Of a DNA stretch of 37,057 bases, positions 34,282 through 37,057 are shown in pieces; the first letter of the stretch is position 1; the number at the start of each line of letters is the position of its first letter. The position numbers and the translations under genes are program-made. The notes under the pieces were generated by a model. It ran no database searches. It was not told the DNA's origin and worked only from the letters and a program-made list of their open reading frames with translations. This DNA comes from Thermodesulfovibrionales bacterium (lineage in GTDB: Bacteria; Nitrospirota; Thermodesulfovibrionia; Thermodesulfovibrionales; Dissulfurispiraceae): positions 1 through 37,057 of the forward strand of contig JAOAGP010000085.1 in the NCBI GenBank assembly GCA_026415695.1. Direction: 5' to 3'.

Positions 34282-35798
34282 AGAAACTATTATCCTATAG
34301 AAACATACGAAGGTTGTATGCAGGGTTTTTCTTGCTTTTGTTCTTTTTGCTGATTTTCTTGACAAATTTTAGGTTTATGAGAGGATTTGAGGTAGCCCTC
34401 TTTTTGCAGTTAGACCCCTTGAATGCAATTGCTACATTCCTCACAAGCTGGACTATTTATAAAGGCTTAATCATAGCAGTTGTGATAATAATCAGCACGC
34501 TTATACTTGGAAGATATTTCTGCTCATGGATGTGTCCGTTGGGCATCATAAATCAGATTACAGGAAGCATACTCCAAAAGATTAAGCCAGTGGACGCATA
34601 CAAGATGAACAGTTTTAGGACGGCTTACAGGATAAAATACTATGTCCTGACATTCTTGTTGGTCTTGGCAATAGGTGGAAGTTTACAAATAGGGCTATTT
34701 GACCCAATTGCACTTATAACTCGTTCCTTTGCAGTGTCTGTTTTTCCGGGAGTGAATTTCTCAACCGGTGCCTTATATCTAAACCAGCCCGTGTTTTATG
34801 GTGGTGTCTTGGTAACAGTGGTGTTTTTGATAATCCTTTTTGCAAATAGATACATCACAAGGTATTGGTGTAGAACACTATGTCCTTTAGGTGCGATGTT
34901 AGGGCTTTTGTCATTTAGTCCTATTTTTGCCATTAGAAGGGATGTGGATAGATGTAACAACTGTCAAAGGTGTCTAAAAAACTGTCATGGTGCATGCGAT
35001 CCTCACTCCACTCTTAAGACATCTGAATGTATGGTTTGTATGAATTGCATTGAGGATTGCCCCGAAGGTGCATTGAGGTATGGGCTACCTGCTCATAAAT
35101 CTGCACAAGTAACCAGTTTAGATATAAACAGAAGAAGACTCGTTGAATCCGCTGTCTTTGGGCTTATTGCCTTTCCAATGATAAGGTCATCAGTCAACGC
35201 CGAAAACATCCCTCAACCATCAGTAATCAGACCTCCGGGTTCATTAGCTGAAAAGGACTTTTTAAGGCGATGTCTCAAGTGTGGACAGTGTATGAAGATA
35301 TGCCCAACCAATGCTATTCAGCCTGCACTTTTGGAATCAGGCTTTGAGGGACTTTGGACACCAATCATCATCAATTCAATAGGATACTGTGAATACAACT
35401 GTGTTCTGTGTGGGCAGGTATGTCCAACAGGTGCTATTATGCCTATAACTGTTGATAAGAAGATTGGCAGTGGTGGTGAAAAACCCATCAAGATTGGCAC
35501 CGCATTTTATGACTACGGACGATGCCTTCCATGGGCAATGCACACAGACTGTATTGTCTGTGAAGAGGTATGCCCAACATCACCGAAGGCTATCTGGTTT
35601 AAACAGGTGGATGTTAAGATGAGGGATGGAAGTATCAAGAAGTTCAAACTCCCATATGTTGATGTCAATCTGTGTATCGGTTGTGGTATTTGTGAGAATA
35701 AATGTCCTGTAAAAGACAGACCCGCAATCAGGGTTACATCAGTAGGAGAGACACGGTCAAATAAAAACAAAATGGTCTTGAAAGAAAATAAAATATGA
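34278..35798 (+). CDS. NapH-NapG-like fusion: membrane polyferredoxin with eight cysteine clusters
   Basis: The 506-residue protein joins two parts. Residues 1-275 resemble NapH/MauN: four membrane helices, CSWMCPLG and CRTLCPLG after helices 2 and 4, then two 4Fe-4S motifs (CNNCQRCLKNCHGAC, CMVCMNCIEDCP). Residues 283-506 resemble NapG/MauM. They begin with an internal twin-arginine-like stretch (NRRRLVESAVFGLIAF, R285-R287), then RPPGSLAEKDFLRRCLKCGQ and clusters CLKCGQCMKICP, CEYNCVLCGQVCP, CIVCEEVCP and CIGCGICENKCP. In Nap systems NapH passes electrons from quinol to periplasmic NapG. A fusion could carry electrons across the membrane to the Tat-exported reductase encoded upstream. Cofactor count and topology are inferred. 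Confidence 0.88.
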   Translation: MKKLLSYRNIRRLYAGFFLLLFFLLIFLTNFRFMRGFEVALFLQLDPLNAIATFLTSWTIYKGLIIAVVIIISTLILGRYFCSWMCPLGIINQITGSILQKIKPVDAYKMNSFRTAYRIKYYVLTFLLVLAIGGSLQIGLFDPIALITRSFAVSVFPGVNFSTGALYLNQPVFYGGVLVTVVFLIILFANRYITRYWCRTLCPLGAMLGLLSFSPIFAIRRDVDRCNNCQRCLKNCHGACDPHSTLKTSECMVCMNCIEDCPEGALRYGLPAHKSAQVTSLDINRRRLVESAVFGLIAFPMIRSSVNAENIPQPSVIRPPGSLAEKDFLRRCLKCGQCMKICPTNAIQPALLESGFEGLWTPIIINSIGYCEYNCVLCGQVCPTGAIMPITVDKKIGSGGEKPIKIGTAFYDYGRCLPWAMHTDCIVCEEVCPTSPKAIWFKQVDVKMRDGSIKKFKLPYVDVNLCIGCGICENKCPVKDRPAIRVTSVGETRSNKNKMVLKENKI

Positions 35799-35812
35799 TA
35801 TAAACAAGTTAG

Positions 35813-36655
35813 TTATTGTAAAAGTGTTGTCCTTTGTTCTTCATAAGTTGTTTTTATCTTTTCAATGAGTTTATCTATCTTTTTGATGTCATACCCAATG
35901 CTGTCAAGTCCTATATTTGCAATATCAATGTCTCGTTTAAAACCTATCCCTAAATGAAGGCATATTGCATCTGCTATTCTTGTTATCTGGCAAGATACCT
36001 CATAGGATGTATCAGCAAGTACGCTTAAATCCTCAGTATGATGAAATTCTATTACAGTTTCAAGATTTTTTGGTAGTTTCCATTTTCTTGCAATTAATCC
36101 TCCAACATTGCAGTGATTAAAACCTAAAACATCATTTTCAATATCTAAGAAAGGTAATCCCTCCGCATATGCCCGTTCAATGACTAATGCGTAAGAGTCT
36201 GCAAGGCTTGTATTTAAGACAATCTTCCCCATATCATGCACTAACCCTGCAACCAATGCCTCATCAGGTTTCATCATCTTTGTCTCTGCAGCAATTGCCG
36301 ATGCCGCAAGCGATACTGCAAGGCTGTGCTCCCAAAGTTTCTGTTCAAATATGCCAAAGTTTCTGTGCATATCCTTAAGAGAGGCAGCCACTACAAGAGA
36401 TTTCATCGTGTTAAACCCGATGAGGATGATCGCACTACTTATGGAGTCAACACTCCTGTTTTTGCCGTAATAAGGAGAATTTGCGATTCTAAGTAGTCTT
36501 GCAGAAAAGGATTGGTCCTTTGAAAGTATCTCTTCCAACTCCTTTATAGAGGATGTATCACTGCTGATTAGTTGTAAGACCTTCATCGCTATGGGCGGAA
36601 GACTTGGGATATCAATGGTCTCAAGTATTATCTTTTCTAATGATGTTTGTTTCAT
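35813..36655 (-). CDS. HDOD domain signalling protein
   Basis: The 280-residue protein has an HDOD domain over most of its length: LPPIAMKVLQLISSDTSS at the start, SFSARLLRIANSPYYG, and an HD-like pair in GLVHDMGKIVL. HDOD proteins are regulatory relatives of HD phosphohydrolases and often act in c-di-GMP or two-component signalling; catalytic activity is not assured. It lies ten bases downstream of a stand-alone receiver gene on the same strand and is probably its partner. It ends convergent with the polyferredoxin gene, 14 bases away. Confidence 0.9.
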   Translation of the reverse strand: MKQTSLEKIILETIDIPSLPPIAMKVLQLISSDTSSIKELEEILSKDQSFSARLLRIANSPYYGKNRSVDSISSAIILIGFNTMKSLVVAASLKDMHRNFGIFEQKLWEHSLAVSLAASAIAAETKMMKPDEALVAGLVHDMGKIVLNTSLADSYALVIERAYAEGLPFLDIENDVLGFNHCNVGGLIARKWKLPKNLETVIEFHHTEDLSVLADTSYEVSCQITRIADAICLHLGIGFKRDIDIANIGLDSIGYDIKKIDKLIEKIKTTYEEQRTTLLQ

Positions 36656-36665
36656 GATTGCCCTC

Positions 36666-37040
36666 TCATAGTTTTTCTAATTTTGTGATAAGGTGCTGTA
36701 GTGTATCAATAGAAAAAGGCTTTTGTAAAATATTAATTTTTTCTTTATTGACAAAATCCATTATCTCACCTTCAATGAGTGATCCAGTCATAAGAACAAA
36801 TCTATTCATATTGAACGCATACTTTGTTTTAAGCACATTGAAGATATAATCGCCCCTTGCATCAGGAAGCAAAAAATCGCAAAAAACTGCCCACGGTGTA
36901 GTATCTTTTAAAACACCTTGTGCATCCTTGAAATTGGAACACACAACAGATGAATACCCTAATGTATCAAAAAATATATGAAGTAACTCTGCAATATCAG
37001 GCTCGTCTTCTATTATGAGTATTGTTTTAGGCTCAACCAT
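36666..37040 (-). CDS. Stand-alone response regulator receiver protein
   Basis: The 124-residue protein is a single receiver domain with acidic residues E11/D12, phospho-acceptor D55 in FCDFLLPD, a Thr in LMTGS and a Lys in LQKPFS. No output domain follows, so it acts by protein contact, probably on the HDOD protein encoded ten bases downstream. The ATG is 17 bases from the window edge, so the promoter and any upstream co-transcribed gene, for example a kinase, are not visible. Confidence 0.92.
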   Translation of the reverse strand: MVEPKTILIIEDEPDIAELLHIFFDTLGYSSVVCSNFKDAQGVLKDTTPWAVFCDFLLPDARGDYIFNVLKTKYAFNMNRFVLMTGSLIEGEIMDFVNKEKINILQKPFSIDTLQHLITKLEKL

Positions 37041-37057
37041 AGATCAAACTGAATTGA

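Overview
The window is compact, AT-rich bacterial chromosome with short intergenic gaps, many overlapping start and stop codons, several TTG starts, and no tRNA, rRNA, CRISPR array, insertion sequence or phage genes. The gene mix includes futalosine-route MqnA, a RACo-like corrinoid activator, NapH/NapG-type polyferredoxin, Tat-exported redox proteins, and many PAS/GAF/Cache sensors with c-di-GMP output. This fits an anaerobic or microaerobic environmental Gram-negative lineage. Nitrospirota or a deltaproteobacterial group is my guess; the sequence read alone does not prove it.

Layout. Positions 1-3146 (+) hold the end of a PAS-GAF histidine kinase, an RNase H-like nuclease and xerD. Positions 3149-5992 (-) hold a two-component pair: a binding-protein-fused HisKA_3 kinase and a NarL-type regulator. 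Diverging from it, 6099-9954 (+) is the most interesting block. It has a membrane MASE3-PAS-PAS protein whose C-terminus resembles the KaiA/RsbU-N helical domain, then kaiB and kaiC, closed by a weak terminator. Next come a dGTPase and a REC-PAS-PAS-GGDEF diguanylate cyclase (10031-12805). On the minus strand, 12807-15926 is rpmH-yidD-yidC plus a methyltransferase, with no rnpA between rpmH and yidD. Diverging from this is a glycogen/maltodextrin set, malQ-glgC-thpR (16029-20014), followed by convergent guaA.

The second half holds a Cache hybrid kinase, a DUF488 protein, a small secreted protein with a clear terminator (minus strand), and rtcB-mqnA-ugd. It continues with a RACo-like protein and a tightly overlapping redox operon, 31191-35798: Tat aldo/keto reductase with ferredoxin tail, DUF6599-like protein, Tat DUF362 protein and a NapH-NapG-like fusion. 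The window ends with a minus-strand REC-HDOD pair.

How it fits together. The Kai block looks like a three-part clock or timer module. The soluble cyanobacterial KaiA input (pseudo-receiver) seems to be replaced by a membrane-anchored, cysteine-bearing PAS sensor, while KaiC keeps the paired phosphosites and the C-terminal segment that KaiA binds in cyanobacteria. This is inferred from sequence motifs and gene order. The redox operon looks like an electron-transfer chain that places Fe-S clusters on both faces of the inner membrane.
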